A stretch of DNA of 24,104 nt, from contig CAJMOI010000013.1 of assembly GCA_905215105.1 (NCBI GenBank), positions 1 to 24,104 of the forward strand, in the 5' to 3' direction. Position numbers and translations under genes: made by a program. A model generated the notes under the pieces. That model saw only the letters and a program-made list of their open reading frames with translations, was not told the origin of the DNA and searched no databases. Positions 13,184-21,259 of the stretch are shown here, piece after piece. Each line of letters begins with the position of its first letter. Within the stretch, counting starts at the first letter, position 1. The DNA is from an uncultured bacterium. GTDB taxonomy: Bacteria > Bacillota > Clostridia > Oscillospirales > Acutalibacteraceae.

Positions 13184-14947
13184 ATGACAAACAATGCTTC
13201 TGTTTTGAAGTGGATTGACGAGATGAAGGCTCTCGTTACTCCCGATCAGATGGTCTGGATCGACGGTTCCGAGGAGCAGCTGGAGGCCCTGCGTGCCGAA
13301 GCTTGCAGCACCGGCGAGATGATCAAGCTGAACGAGGAAAAGCTGCCCGGCTGCTACCTGCACCGCACCGCTGTGAACGACGTTGCCCGTGTGGAAGGCA
13401 GAACCTTCATCTGCGCTAAGAATGAAGAGGATGCCGGCCCCACCAACAACTGGATGGACCCCGAGAAGGCATACAAAATGCTGTATGACATTGCTCGCGG
13501 CAGCTACAAGGGCCGTACCATGTACGTGATCCCCTACTCCATGGGCCCCATCGGTTCTCCTCTCGCCAAGATCGGCGTTGAGCTGACCGACTCCATCTAT
13601 GTTGTGCTGAACATGGCTATCATGACCCGCGTTGGCGAGAAGGTCTGGGAAGCTCTGGGCGACAGCACCGACTGGGTGAAGGGCCTGCACTGCAAGTGCG
13701 ATATTGACGAAGAGAAGAGATATATCTGCCACTTCCCGGAGGATAACACCATTATCTCCGTGAACTCCGGTTACGGCGGAAACGTGCTGCTGGGCAAGAA
13801 GTGCTTCGCTCTGCGTATTGCTTCCTTCCAGGGCAAGAACGAAGGCTGGATGGCTGAGCATATGCTGATTCTGGGCATCGAGAATCCCCAGGGCGAAATC
13901 AAGTATGTTGCTGCTGCATTCCCGTCTGCCTGCGGCAAGACCAACCTGGCTATGCTGATTCCCCCCGAGGGGTATCGCAAGAAGGGCTACAAGGTTTGGA
14001 CTGTCGGCGACGACATCGCCTGGATGCGTCAGGGCGAGGATGGCCGTCTGTATGCCATCAACCCCGAGAACGGTTTCTTCGGCGTTGCTCCTGGTACCAA
14101 CGAGAAGTCCAACCCCAACGCTCTGGCTACTACCCGTCAGGGAACCATCTTCACCAACGTTGCCCACAACCTGGACGACAACACCGTGTGGTGGGAGAGC
14201 CTGGACAAGAATCCGCCTGAGAACGCTGTTGACTGGAAGGGCAACCCCTGGAACGGCAAGACCAGCGATGTGAAGGGCGCTCATCCCAACAGCCGCTTCA
14301 CCGCTCCTGCCAAGAACTGCCCCTGCATCAGCCCCGAGTTCGACAAGGGCGCTGGCGTTCCGATTTCCGCTATCATCTTCGGCGGCCGCCGTGCCAAGAC
14401 CACTCCTCTGGTGTATCAGTCCCGCGACTGGAACCACGGCGTGTTCGTAGGCTCTATCATGGCTTCCGAAACCACTGCTGCTGCTACCGGCGCTGTTGGC
14501 GTGCTGCGTCATGACCCCATGGCTATGAAGCCCTTCTGCGGCTACCACATGGGCGACTACTTCAAGCACTGGATCGAGATGGGCGAGAAGCTGGGCGATA
14601 AGGCTCCCAAGATCTTCAATGTGAACTGGTTCCGTCTGGACGACGAAGGCCACTTCATTTGGCCGGGCTTCGGCGACAACCTCCGCGTTCTCGAGTGGAT
14701 CATCAACCGCTGCGAGGGCAAGGCTGACGCTGAGGAGACCGCTATCGGCTATCTGCCCCACGCTGAGGACATCAACCTGGAAGGCCTGGACTTCTCCATC
14801 GAAGACCTGAAGGGCATCCTGGCTGTCAACAAGGACGAGTGGGCTAAGGAAGCTGCTGAGATCGAAGAGTTCTACAAGACCTTCGGCGACAAGCTGCCTG
14901 CTGAGCTGAGAGCTTCTCTGGAGACCCTGAAGAACAACTGCAAATAA
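13184..14947 (+). CDS. pckG: Phosphoenolpyruvate carboxykinase, GTP type
   Basis: Interconverts oxaloacetate plus GTP with phosphoenolpyruvate, CO2 and GDP. In fermenting anaerobes it often runs in the carboxylating direction toward C4 acids. The 587-aa length fits the GTP-dependent family, which is larger than the ATP type. Visible motifs are GRTMYVIPYSMGP (substrate-binding region, about 110-122), the PEPCK-specific region FPSACGKTN (246-254) with the kinase-1a P-loop ACGKT, and the following metal-binding VGDDIAW. FGGRR and GVFVGSIMASETTAA come later. The start at 13184 has AAGGAGAAA at 13171-13179; the upstream in-frame extension from 12953 covers promoter DNA and was rejected. Codon use is strongly biased, as expected of a highly expressed gene. 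Two candidate promoters precede it and a terminator follows. Confidence 0.96.
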   Translation: MTNNASVLKWIDEMKALVTPDQMVWIDGSEEQLEALRAEACSTGEMIKLNEEKLPGCYLHRTAVNDVARVEGRTFICAKNEEDAGPTNNWMDPEKAYKMLYDIARGSYKGRTMYVIPYSMGPIGSPLAKIGVELTDSIYVVLNMAIMTRVGEKVWEALGDSTDWVKGLHCKCDIDEEKRYICHFPEDNTIISVNSGYGGNVLLGKKCFALRIASFQGKNEGWMAEHMLILGIENPQGEIKYVAAAFPSACGKTNLAMLIPPEGYRKKGYKVWTVGDDIAWMRQGEDGRLYAINPENGFFGVAPGTNEKSNPNALATTRQGTIFTNVAHNLDDNTVWWESLDKNPPENAVDWKGNPWNGKTSDVKGAHPNSRFTAPAKNCPCISPEFDKGAGVPISAIIFGGRRAKTTPLVYQSRDWNHGVFVGSIMASETTAAATGAVGVLRHDPMAMKPFCGYHMGDYFKHWIEMGEKLGDKAPKIFNVNWFRLDDEGHFIWPGFGDNLRVLEWIINRCEGKADAEETAIGYLPHAEDINLEGLDFSIEDLKGILAVNKDEWAKEAAEIEEFYKTFGDKLPAELRASLETLKNNCK

Positions 14948-14967
14948 GAGAGAAATCTCTGCATGAG

Positions 14968-15001
14968 AAAGGCGCTGTGCACAATGTACAGCGCCTTTTT
15001 T
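14968..15001 (+). terminator. Terminator after PEP carboxykinase
   Basis: AAAGGCGCTGT (14968-14978) pairs with ACAGCGCCTTT (14988-14998), followed by a T-run. Confidence 0.9.
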
Positions 15002-15010
15002 GATGGTGAA

Positions 15011-15062
15011 AACAAGTCCCTCCCACCGGGAGCGTGATGGCGCCGGCGGGAGGGACTTTTTT
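15011..15062 (-). terminator. Terminator at the end of the PPK2 gene (usable from both sides)
   Basis: AAGTCCCTCCC (15014-15024) pairs with GGGAGGGACTT (15048-15058) around a GC-rich loop. T-runs flank it on both strands, so it can stop PPK2 transcripts (minus) and back up the PEP carboxykinase terminator (plus). Confidence 0.8.
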
Positions 15063-15065
15063 CGA

Positions 15066-16556
15066 TTACAGTGCGTCTTCAATCGCCTTGATGAGGATTT
15101 TCAGTGCCTTGATCCGCGCATATTTCTTGTCCTGGCTCTCGATAATATGCCAGGGAGCAAATTCCGTGGAGGTCTTTTGGAGCATTTCGTTGACGGCCAC
15201 CTCATACTGGGGCCACTTTTCCCGGTTGCGCCAGTCCTCGTCGGTGATCTTCCACTGTTTTTCCGGGGTGTTCTGCCGATCCTGGAAGCGGCGCAGCTGT
15301 TCGTCCTGATCGATATGAATCCAGAATTTCACCACAACAGCGCCCCAGTCGGTCAGTTCCCGTTCAAATTCGTTGATTTCCTGATAGGCCCGTTTCCAGT
15401 CGTCCTCTGTACAGAATCCCTCAATCCGTTCTACCATGACACGGCCGTACCAGGTGCGGTCAAAAATGGCGATATGTCCGGTTTTGGGGATTTTGGTCCA
15501 AAACCGCCACAGATAATGGCGGTACAGTTCCGGTTTGGTAGGAGAAGCGATGGGAATCACTTCATAACCGCGGGGGTCCAGTGCGGCGGCAATTCTCTTG
15601 ATGTTTCCGCCTTTACCTGCGGCGTCCCAACCCTCATAGGCCACGATGACCGGAAGCTTCCGGCGATAGAGCTTGTAATGGAGGGCATTGAGCTTTTTCT
15701 GAAGTTTGGCCAGTTCCCGCTTGTATTTCTCGTCGGAAATAGTCTTATCCTCCAGGGTGATTTCCGAAAGCAGAGGAGTGTGTACCAGATTGAAGGGCTT
15801 GGGGGCGGAAATTCCCTTGGCAGCGCTGATGGAAAGCCCCTGTTTTTTGGCTTCAATAGCTTCGTGGACGGAAGCAAGCACCGTCCGGTACACGCTGAGC
15901 AGAGCAGCCTGGCTGTCGTTGCTGCAAACTACATGCCAGGGGGCGTTTGGAGTGTTGGTGTATTCCAGCATTTCATCCAGGGTGCGGTAATACAGGTTGT
16001 AGTGCTTGTTGCGCCACCAGTCTTTTTCCGTTACCCGCCACGCGGTGTTTTTGTCGCTTTCCAGTTTTTCAAAGCGGGCTTTCTGTTCCTTCTGGCTGAT
16101 ATGCAGGAAGAATTTCAATACCAGATAGCCGTTATCCGTGAGCTGGCGCTCAAAAATATTGATACTGTTCATCCGGTGCAGGTTTTCCGCGTCGGGCAGA
16201 TCGTCTTCCACCCGGGCGATGGAGACGTCCTGATACCAGCTTCGATCCAGAATGGACATGAGCCCCTGTTCCGGAAGGTTCTGCCAGTGCCGCCACATGG
16301 GCGGATGGCGCTTGTCGTTTTCCGTGGGGGCGGCGGTGGAAACTACCTTGAACCCGCGGGGGTCAAAGTTAATAATCAGGTCTGAAATGATGCTTCCTTT
16401 TCCTGCTGCGCCCCATCCTTCGAACAGGATGATGACGGGGATCTTGGCCTCTTTGATATGCTGGGGAAGGGTTTCCAGTTCTTTTTCCAGCTTTTTGGCC
16501 TGCTTTTTGAATTCTTCCTTGGTGACGGTGGATTTCATATTGACAGAATCCAGCAT
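15066..16556 (-). CDS. Two-domain polyphosphate kinase 2 (polyphosphate:AMP phosphotransferase type)
   Basis: A 496-aa cytoplasmic enzyme with two tandem PPK2 domains, the architecture of class II PPK2 enzymes that phosphorylate AMP to ADP with polyphosphate. Domain 1 has Walker A GWGAAGKGS (47-55) and DRSWYQD (104-110). Domain 2 has the canonical GWDAAGKGG (309-317) and DRTWYGR (366-372). In domain 1 the usual Asp of GWDAAGKG is Gly, and the segment after DRSWY departs from the common form. Domain 2 is therefore probably the main catalytic unit (inference). ATG 16556 is chosen because GGAGG stands just upstream on the minus strand; the frame continues to 16628 without a site. It is a monocistronic unit between its own promoter region and a terminator. 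The AMP-specific substrate call rests on architecture only. Confidence 0.92.
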   Translation of the reverse strand: MLDSVNMKSTVTKEEFKKQAKKLEKELETLPQHIKEAKIPVIILFEGWGAAGKGSIISDLIINFDPRGFKVVSTAAPTENDKRHPPMWRHWQNLPEQGLMSILDRSWYQDVSIARVEDDLPDAENLHRMNSINIFERQLTDNGYLVLKFFLHISQKEQKARFEKLESDKNTAWRVTEKDWWRNKHYNLYYRTLDEMLEYTNTPNAPWHVVCSNDSQAALLSVYRTVLASVHEAIEAKKQGLSISAAKGISAPKPFNLVHTPLLSEITLEDKTISDEKYKRELAKLQKKLNALHYKLYRRKLPVIVAYEGWDAAGKGGNIKRIAAALDPRGYEVIPIASPTKPELYRHYLWRFWTKIPKTGHIAIFDRTWYGRVMVERIEGFCTEDDWKRAYQEINEFERELTDWGAVVVKFWIHIDQDEQLRRFQDRQNTPEKQWKITDEDWRNREKWPQYEVAVNEMLQKTSTEFAPWHIIESQDKKYARIKALKILIKAIEDAL

Positions 16557-16616
16557 GGAAATTCCTCCAGTGTTTTCCCGTTTCCGCTTGTACAGACAAC
16601 GGTTTTTTTGTTTTAT

Positions 16617-16645
16617 AGTATACATCAATTTACAAAATTTTTAAA
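16617..16645 (-). promoter_or_regulatory. Candidate promoter for the PPK2 gene
   Basis: On the minus strand TTTAAA (16645-16640), a 17-base spacer and TATACT (16622-16617). The -10 is good and the -35 weak. It lies 60 bases upstream of the start. Confidence 0.45.
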
Positions 16646-16679
16646 GAACTATTTTGAATTTTAGGAAGAGGTGACGGTT

Positions 16680-17756
16680 TTGCAGCATGATTTGTGCGGA
16701 AATCCAACACAGGCGCTTCTGAAAAAGCTGCCGCCCCTGCTCTTGGGCTGGTATGACCGGACCCGCCGGGTACTTCCCTGGCGGGAGGACCCAAAGCCCT
16801 ATTCGGTGTGGCTGTCGGAAATTATGCTCCAGCAGACCCGGGTGGAGACGGTCAAGCCCTATTTTGCCCGGTTTCAGGAGGCACTGCCCACCATTCAGGC
16901 TCTGGCCGATGCGCCGGAGGAACTGTTGCTCAAGCTGTGGGAGGGGCTGGGCTATTACAGCCGGGTGAGAAACCTGCAAAAAGCCGCCCGTGTGGTGGTG
17001 GAGCAATATGAGGGGGAACTGCCGGGAGATCCGGCACTGCTGGAAAAGCTGCCGGGAATCGGCAGTTACACCGCCGGAGCCATTGCGTCTATTGCCTTTG
17101 GCGTGCCGGTTCCGGCAGTGGACGGCAACGTGCTGCGGGTGATTTCCCGGGTAACGGCCAGCCGGGAAGACATTGCTGCTCCTGCCTGCAAAAAAGCCAT
17201 GGAGCAGCAGATGCGGCACATCATTCCCGCTGACCGGGCAGGGGATTTCAACCAGTCGCTGATGGAGCTGGGGGCCATGGTCTGTCTGGGAAATGGGGAG
17301 CCCAAATGCTTGGTCTGTCCGCTGCGGGAAATTTGTGAAGGGTTCCGGCAAGGGATTGCTGGAGAGCTGCCAGTGAAAGCGCCGAAAAAACCCCGGAAGC
17401 GGGAGGAAAAAACGGTGCTGATTCTGCGCTGCGGGGAGCGGTTTGCCCTGCGCCAGCGGCCAAAAAAGGGATTGCTTGCGGGGATGTGGGAACTGCCGTG
17501 GCTGGAAGGCTTTTGGGAGCAGGACGCTCTGAGAAACCAACTGGAAAAACAGGGCGCACAGGTTCTGTCCATACGGCCGCTGGCTCCTTCCCGGCATATT
17601 TTCACCCATGTGGAGTGGCATATGCAGGGATGGGCCGTGGAACTGGAAACACCGCTGGCGAACTATGTTTGGGCAGACAGTCGGACCATGGGGGAGCAGT
17701 ACGCCCTGCCTTCCGCGTTCAAGGGATACTTCGGGGAATTGGGAATCGGAAAATAA
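16680..17756 (+). CDS. mutY: A/G-specific adenine glycosylase MutY
   Basis: A base-excision repair enzyme that removes adenine mispaired with 8-oxoguanine. The 358-aa product has catalytic Glu47 in SEIMLQQTRV, a helix-hairpin-helix LPGIGSYTAGAI (124-135) and the catalytic Asp148 in VDGNVLRV. The four [4Fe-4S] cysteines are C202, C210, C213 and C219. The first Cys spacing is X7 rather than the X6 of E. coli, a variant I recall from other clostridia. The C-terminal ~130 residues form the NUDIX-like 8-oxoG recognition domain (GMWELPW). TTG 16680 is preferred because GAGGTGA (16668-16674) lies 5 bases before it; GTG at 16671 is a possible alternative but overlaps that site. No terminator separates it from the downstream regulator. 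Confidence 0.94.
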   Translation: MQHDLCGNPTQALLKKLPPLLLGWYDRTRRVLPWREDPKPYSVWLSEIMLQQTRVETVKPYFARFQEALPTIQALADAPEELLLKLWEGLGYYSRVRNLQKAARVVVEQYEGELPGDPALLEKLPGIGSYTAGAIASIAFGVPVPAVDGNVLRVISRVTASREDIAAPACKKAMEQQMRHIIPADRAGDFNQSLMELGAMVCLGNGEPKCLVCPLREICEGFRQGIAGELPVKAPKKPRKREEKTVLILRCGERFALRQRPKKGLLAGMWELPWLEGFWEQDALRNQLEKQGAQVLSIRPLAPSRHIFTHVEWHMQGWAVELETPLANYVWADSRTMGEQYALPSAFKGYFGELGIGK

Positions 17757-17781
17757 ATGGCTGGAAAATTACTCTCTGGTA

Positions 17782-17809
17782 TTGACATTATTAGCTAATT
17801 AGCTAAAAT
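17782..17809 (+). promoter_or_regulatory. Promoter of the sdpR/sdpI-like operon
   Basis: TTGACA (17782-17787), a 16-base spacer and TAAAAT (17804-17809), 24 bases before the start codon. The spacer is filled by the palindrome at 17791-17806. Confidence 0.75.
17791..17806. promoter_or_regulatory. Palindromic operator, probable binding site of the ArsR-type repressor
   Basis: TTAGCTAATTAGCTAA is a perfect 16-bp palindrome and also a tandem repeat of TTAGCTAA. It lies between the -35 and -10 elements, overlapping the -10. A bound dimer would block RNA polymerase, consistent with autorepression as in other ArsR/SdpR systems. Confidence 0.75.
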
Positions 17810-17832
17810 AGAAAATACAGGGAGGTGAGACT

Positions 17833-18120
17833 GTGAACGACGCTTTTTTTCAGGCAATGGCCAATGAAACCCGGCGGGAAATCATCCGCCTGTTAAAGCA
17901 GAAGGATATGACCGCCGGAGAAATTGCCTCGCATTTTTCCATTTCCAAGCCATCCATTTCCCGGCATCTGGATACGCTGAAAAACGCGGAGCTGATTGTG
18001 CCGGAACGGAAAGGGAATCAGATTCTTTACGCCATCAACATGACGGTGTTGCAGGAAATGGCAGTGGAGTTTCTGTCTCTAGTGCAGAAGAAGGAGGAAT
18101 CCTGTCATGAAAACGGCTGA
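17833..18120 (+). CDS. ArsR-family repressor, SdpR-like
   Basis: A 95-aa winged-helix repressor. The ArsR fold is visible as FQAMANETRREIIRLLKQ, then the helix-turn-helix TAGEIASHFSISKPSISRHL (about residues 27-46), then the wing ELIVPERKGNQILYAIN. No metal-binding Cys pair (CxC) is present in the recognition helix, so it is not a typical arsenic or metal sensor and fits the SdpR type. GTG 17833 is preceded by GGAGGTGA. Its last 14 bases overlap the next gene, an SdpI-like membrane protein. In Bacillus, SdpR is held at the membrane by SdpI when the toxin SdpC is present; the same logic is inferred here. Confidence 0.9.
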   Translation: MNDAFFQAMANETRREIIRLLKQKDMTAGEIASHFSISKPSISRHLDTLKNAELIVPERKGNQILYAINMTVLQEMAVEFLSLVQKKEESCHENG

Positions 18121-18691
18121 ACTGCGTTGGATGCTGCTGATTTTTTCCCTGCTGGGACTTTTGTCCGCAGTTTTCATTCCCTTTCCGGTTTTGAAGCTGG
18201 CATTGCTGTGCGCTTTGTCAGCGGCCTGTCTGGTAATCCTGTACCGGAATATGGACTCTTTGACAGGCTATTCGGAGGAGAACCCCAAAAACCGCACCAT
18301 GAAATGGATTACCGTCTTTAATGGGGTGCTGCTGCTTCTCTGTATTGGTGTGGTCTGGTTGGGGGAAAACGGATATCTGGGCAATGTTTCGGAAGAATGG
18401 CTGGCGGTGGCGCTGGTTTCTGTGGTCATGGTGGTGTTGGGAAATCTGGCGCCGAAAATTCCCTTTAACCGCTATACCGGCCTGCGGCTGCCCTGGACAG
18501 TTCGGGATGAAGACACCTGGCGGCTGGCTCATCGGATTCTGGGCTATATCAGTTTTCCGCTGGTATTCCTGTATGGAGCTCTGCTGCTGTGCGGCGTGGA
18601 AATCGGAACCGCTACCGGCGTAGTAATTTTTTCCTGGATTGTCATTCCCGGGGGCATTTCCTTCCTTTTTTACCGCCGAAAATTCCCGTAA
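18107..18691 (+). CDS. SdpI-family membrane protein (immunity/signal-transduction type)
   Basis: A 194-aa integral membrane protein with about six hydrophobic segments (roughly 8-26, 28-46, 67-86, 98-114, 143-162, 169-189). The diagnostic SdpI motif is NRYTGLRLPWT (121-131), followed by DEDTWRLAHR. In Bacillus subtilis SdpI gives immunity to the SdpC toxin and sequesters SdpR. GAAGGAGGA upstream is the ribosome binding site, within the overlapping repressor gene. No SdpC-like toxin or SdpAB gene lies in the window, so this is an orphan pair. It may protect against a toxin made by neighbours or respond to another membrane stress. Confidence 0.88.
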   Translation: MKTAELRWMLLIFSLLGLLSAVFIPFPVLKLALLCALSAACLVILYRNMDSLTGYSEENPKNRTMKWITVFNGVLLLLCIGVVWLGENGYLGNVSEEWLAVALVSVVMVVLGNLAPKIPFNRYTGLRLPWTVRDEDTWRLAHRILGYISFPLVFLYGALLLCGVEIGTATGVVIFSWIVIPGGISFLFYRRKFP

Positions 18692-18753
18692 AGTTTTCCA
18701 CGAATTTTGAAAAACCGGTGGAAAATCAAATGCTTTGAAAAAGTCGAAAAAAT

Positions 18754-18786
18754 GCTCCTTTCCCTATGGGATTGGGGCGTTTTTTG
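18754..18786 (+). terminator. Terminator between the sdpI-like gene and hemW
   Basis: GCTCC...CCC (18754-18764) pairs with GGG...GGGGC (18768-18778) around a TAT loop with a 2x2 internal loop, then a T-run. A-runs to the left give partial activity in the other direction. Confidence 0.6.
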
Positions 18787-18795
18787 TGGTATGAT
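18787..18795 (+). promoter_or_regulatory. Extended -10 promoter for hemW
   Basis: TGGTATGAT (18787-18795) is an extended -10 (TGn plus TATGAT) with no good -35 at normal spacing. It begins right after the terminator T-run and lies 32 bases before the start codon. Confidence 0.45.
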
Positions 18796-18826
18796 AGGTG
18801 CGTTCATCTGAAAAGGAGGACGTTTC

Positions 18827-19945
18827 ATGCTCGGTTTATATCTGCACATCCCCTTTTGCGACGGCAAATGCCCTTACTGTGACTTTTATTCTCTGACCGG
18901 CAATGAAGAGGTCAAAGAAGCCTATACCCGTGTTTTGGAAAACCAGCTGGCACAATGGGCGGAAACGCTGCAAAAGCAGGGGCTTTCTCCGGAGGCGGAT
19001 ACCCTGTATTTTGGCGGAGGAACCCCAAATCTGTTGGGGGGAAGCCGGATTGCCCGGTTGATTGCCGCTGCAAAACGGTATTTTTCTCTGGAAAAGGGAG
19101 AAATCACCGTGGAGGTCAATCCATCTTCGGAGCTGAGCGGCTTTTTCCGGGAAATTGCCGCCGCAGGGGCCAACCGGATTTCCATTGGCCTGCAATCGGC
19201 AGACGACGGGGAGCTGAAAGCCCTTGGACGCCGCCACACGGTGAAACAGGCGGCGGAAACGGTGGAGGCTGCCCGAAGTGCGGGAATTTCCAATCTCTCG
19301 CTGGATTTGATGCTGGCCACGCCGGGACAGACGCTGGAAAGTGCCCTTCGGTCTGTGGCGTTCTGCCGGGAGTTGGCCGTTCCCCATGTGTCCGCTTACC
19401 TCCTCAAGGTGGAGGAGGGAACCCCATACTGGAACCGGCGGGATACATTGGCGCTTCCCGATGAGGACGAAACGGCAGACCGGTATCTGGCGGTGTGCAG
19501 CGCACTGGAGGAAGCCGGTCTGAAACAGTATGAAATCAGCAACTTTGCCGTTCCCGGAAAGGAAAGCCGGCACAACCTGAAATACTGGCACTGTGAGGAA
19601 TATCTGGGGCTTGGGCCGGGAGCTCACGCCTTTGTAGGGGGAAAGCGATTTTATTATCCCCGGAACCTGAACGGTTTTCTGGAAAAGCCGGAGCCGGTTT
19701 TTGACGGGGAAGGGGGCACGCTGGAGGAAAAAGTCCTGCTGGGACTGCGGCTGAAAGAGGGAATTACCCGGGAAACGCTGGCGCCCTTTGGCCCGGATGG
19801 GGAGCGGGCTTTTTCCGTCATGAATCAAAAAAGCCGTCCCTATCGGGCGGCAGGACTGCTGACAGGGGAACCGGAACGGATTGCCATGACGGCGAAGGGC
19901 TTTCTGGTTTCCAATGAGCTGATTGCGGAGCTTTTGCCCGACTGA
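18827..19945 (+). CDS. hemW: Radical SAM heme chaperone HemW
   Basis: HemW, formerly called oxygen-independent coproporphyrinogen III oxidase-like, binds heme and is thought to insert it into target proteins. It is a cytoplasmic radical-SAM protein with a [4Fe-4S] cluster. The 372-aa product opens LYLHIPFCDGKCPYCDFYS: the CX3CX2C motif is C11-DGK-C15-PY-C18. The extra Cys of genuine HemN (CX3CX2CxC) is replaced by Phe, favouring HemW. Further motifs are YFGGGTPN, EVNPSS, NRISIGLQS, GRRHT and YEISNFA. The C-terminal HemN domain is GLGPGAHAF onward. AAAAGGAGG (18811-18819) is the ribosome binding site. It is 24 bases from the following MFS transporter gene, probably an operon. Confidence 0.93.
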   Translation: MLGLYLHIPFCDGKCPYCDFYSLTGNEEVKEAYTRVLENQLAQWAETLQKQGLSPEADTLYFGGGTPNLLGGSRIARLIAAAKRYFSLEKGEITVEVNPSSELSGFFREIAAAGANRISIGLQSADDGELKALGRRHTVKQAAETVEAARSAGISNLSLDLMLATPGQTLESALRSVAFCRELAVPHVSAYLLKVEEGTPYWNRRDTLALPDEDETADRYLAVCSALEEAGLKQYEISNFAVPGKESRHNLKYWHCEEYLGLGPGAHAFVGGKRFYYPRNLNGFLEKPEPVFDGEGGTLEEKVLLGLRLKEGITRETLAPFGPDGERAFSVMNQKSRPYRAAGLLTGEPERIAMTAKGFLVSNELIAELLPD

Positions 19946-19969
19946 TAAAATCACACGAGGAGAGAGACC

Positions 19970-21199
19970 ATGCATCTGACGTACAAACACACTAAATATG
20001 CCTGTTATGCGGGGTATATCACACAGGCAATCATCAACAATCTGGCGCCCCTGCTGTTTATCATTTTCCAGACCCAATATGGGTTGAATTTTGAAATGGT
20101 GGGACGGCTGATTCTCATTAACTTCGGCACCCAGATTCTGGCGGATCTGATTGCCGTGAAATTTGCGGACCGGTTTGGCTATCGGGTTTCCGCGGTGCTG
20201 GCTCATGTGTTCAGCGCCGCCGGACTGGTGCTGCTGGGCGTTCTTCCCCAGATCAGCCCGTCGCCCTATGCCGGGCTGATTGTGGCTGTTGTCACCTATG
20301 CGCTGGGCGGCGGCCTGCTGGAAGTGCTGGTCAGTCCCATTGTGGAATCCCTGCCCGGGGATAAAAAGGCCAGCGACATGAGCTTGCTGCACTCCTTCTA
20401 CTGCTGGGGCCAGATGGGCGTGGTGCTCATCAGCACGCTGATTCTCACGGCTTTCGGCACGGATATCTGGATGTGGCTGCCTATTGGCTGGGCGGTTCTG
20501 CCCTTTTTGAACATGTTCTTTTTTGCAAAGGTTCCGCTGGTGCCGCCGGTACCGGAAGAAAAGCTGATGAGCGTGAAAGACCTGTGCAAAAACCGGCTGT
20601 TCCTGCTGATGCTGGTGGTCATGCTGTGCGCAGGTGCCAGCGAGCTGACCATGAGCCAGTGGTCGTCGCTCTTTGCGGAGACCGGTCTGGGAGTTTCCAA
20701 GACACTGGGCGATTTGCTGGGACCGTGCCTGTTTGCGGCGCTGATGGGAACCGGACGCCTTCTCTATGGGCTGTATGGCAGCCGCCTGAATCTGAAAAAC
20801 TGCCTGCTGTTCTGTGGAAGCCTGTGCATTCTCTGTTATCTGACCACGGTTTTTGCGCCTCATCCTCTGCTGTCTCTGGTGGGCTGTGCCGTGTGCGGTT
20901 TTTCCGTCAGTCTCATGTGGCCGGGTGCTTTTTCCGATACTGCCGCCCGGTTTCCCATGGGCGGAACCGCCATGTTCGGCATGATGGCGGTTTTCGGAGA
21001 TCTGGGCGCTTCTCTGGGGCCATGGATGTCCGGTGTAGTCAGTGACCTTTCCCAGAACACCGGGTTTCTGCAAAACCTTCAGGCCACAACCGGAGGAGAG
21101 CTGTCCCAGCTTGGATTGAAAGCCGGATTGCTGGCGGGTGTGATTTTCCCGCTGGTGCTGGTGGTGAGTATCGGCTATCTGAAGAAAAAACGGGTATAA
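19970..21199 (+). CDS. Major facilitator superfamily transporter, substrate unknown
   Basis: A 409-aa membrane protein with about twelve hydrophobic segments and a central polar loop (PPVPEEKLMSVKDLCKNR) between the two halves, typical of MFS carriers. A GRLILINFGTQILADLIAVK segment in TM2 with the following KFADRFGYR loop corresponds to the MFS motif A region. Helices such as FGMMAVFGDLGASLGPWMSG resemble sugar-proton symporters of the FucP/NanT-like broad group, but the substrate cannot be told. GAGGAGAG upstream of ATG 19970 is the ribosome binding site. Co-transcription with hemW is likely; a link to heme is not implied. A perfect 15-bp terminator follows. Confidence 0.85.
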   Translation: MHLTYKHTKYACYAGYITQAIINNLAPLLFIIFQTQYGLNFEMVGRLILINFGTQILADLIAVKFADRFGYRVSAVLAHVFSAAGLVLLGVLPQISPSPYAGLIVAVVTYALGGGLLEVLVSPIVESLPGDKKASDMSLLHSFYCWGQMGVVLISTLILTAFGTDIWMWLPIGWAVLPFLNMFFFAKVPLVPPVPEEKLMSVKDLCKNRLFLLMLVVMLCAGASELTMSQWSSLFAETGLGVSKTLGDLLGPCLFAALMGTGRLLYGLYGSRLNLKNCLLFCGSLCILCYLTTVFAPHPLLSLVGCAVCGFSVSLMWPGAFSDTAARFPMGGTAMFGMMAVFGDLGASLGPWMSGVVSDLSQNTGFLQNLQATTGGELSQLGLKAGLLAGVIFPLVLVVSIGYLKKKRV

Positions 21200-21203
21200 A
21201 TGA

Positions 21204-21245
21204 AAACAGCGCGTTTCCGAATGGCTGGAAACGCGCTGTTTCTTT
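21204..21245. terminator. Bidirectional terminator between the MFS gene and xpt
   Basis: AAACAGCGCGTTTCC (21204-21218) pairs perfectly with GGAAACGCGCTGTTT (21227-21241). T-rich tails lie on both strands, serving the MFS gene (plus) and xpt (minus), which converge here. Confidence 0.9.
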
Positions 21246-21259
21246 ATTTTCAGATCAAA

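Noticed and set aside
13058..15082. Long antisense open frame across PEP carboxykinase
   Set aside because: Shadow of a highly biased, certain gene on the other strand; it also spans the promoter and terminator.
18836..21073. Antisense open frame of 745 codons across hemW and the MFS gene
   Set aside because: It covers two well-supported genes and an intergenic region; its composition (rich in Gln, His, Arg) is typical of an antisense artefact.
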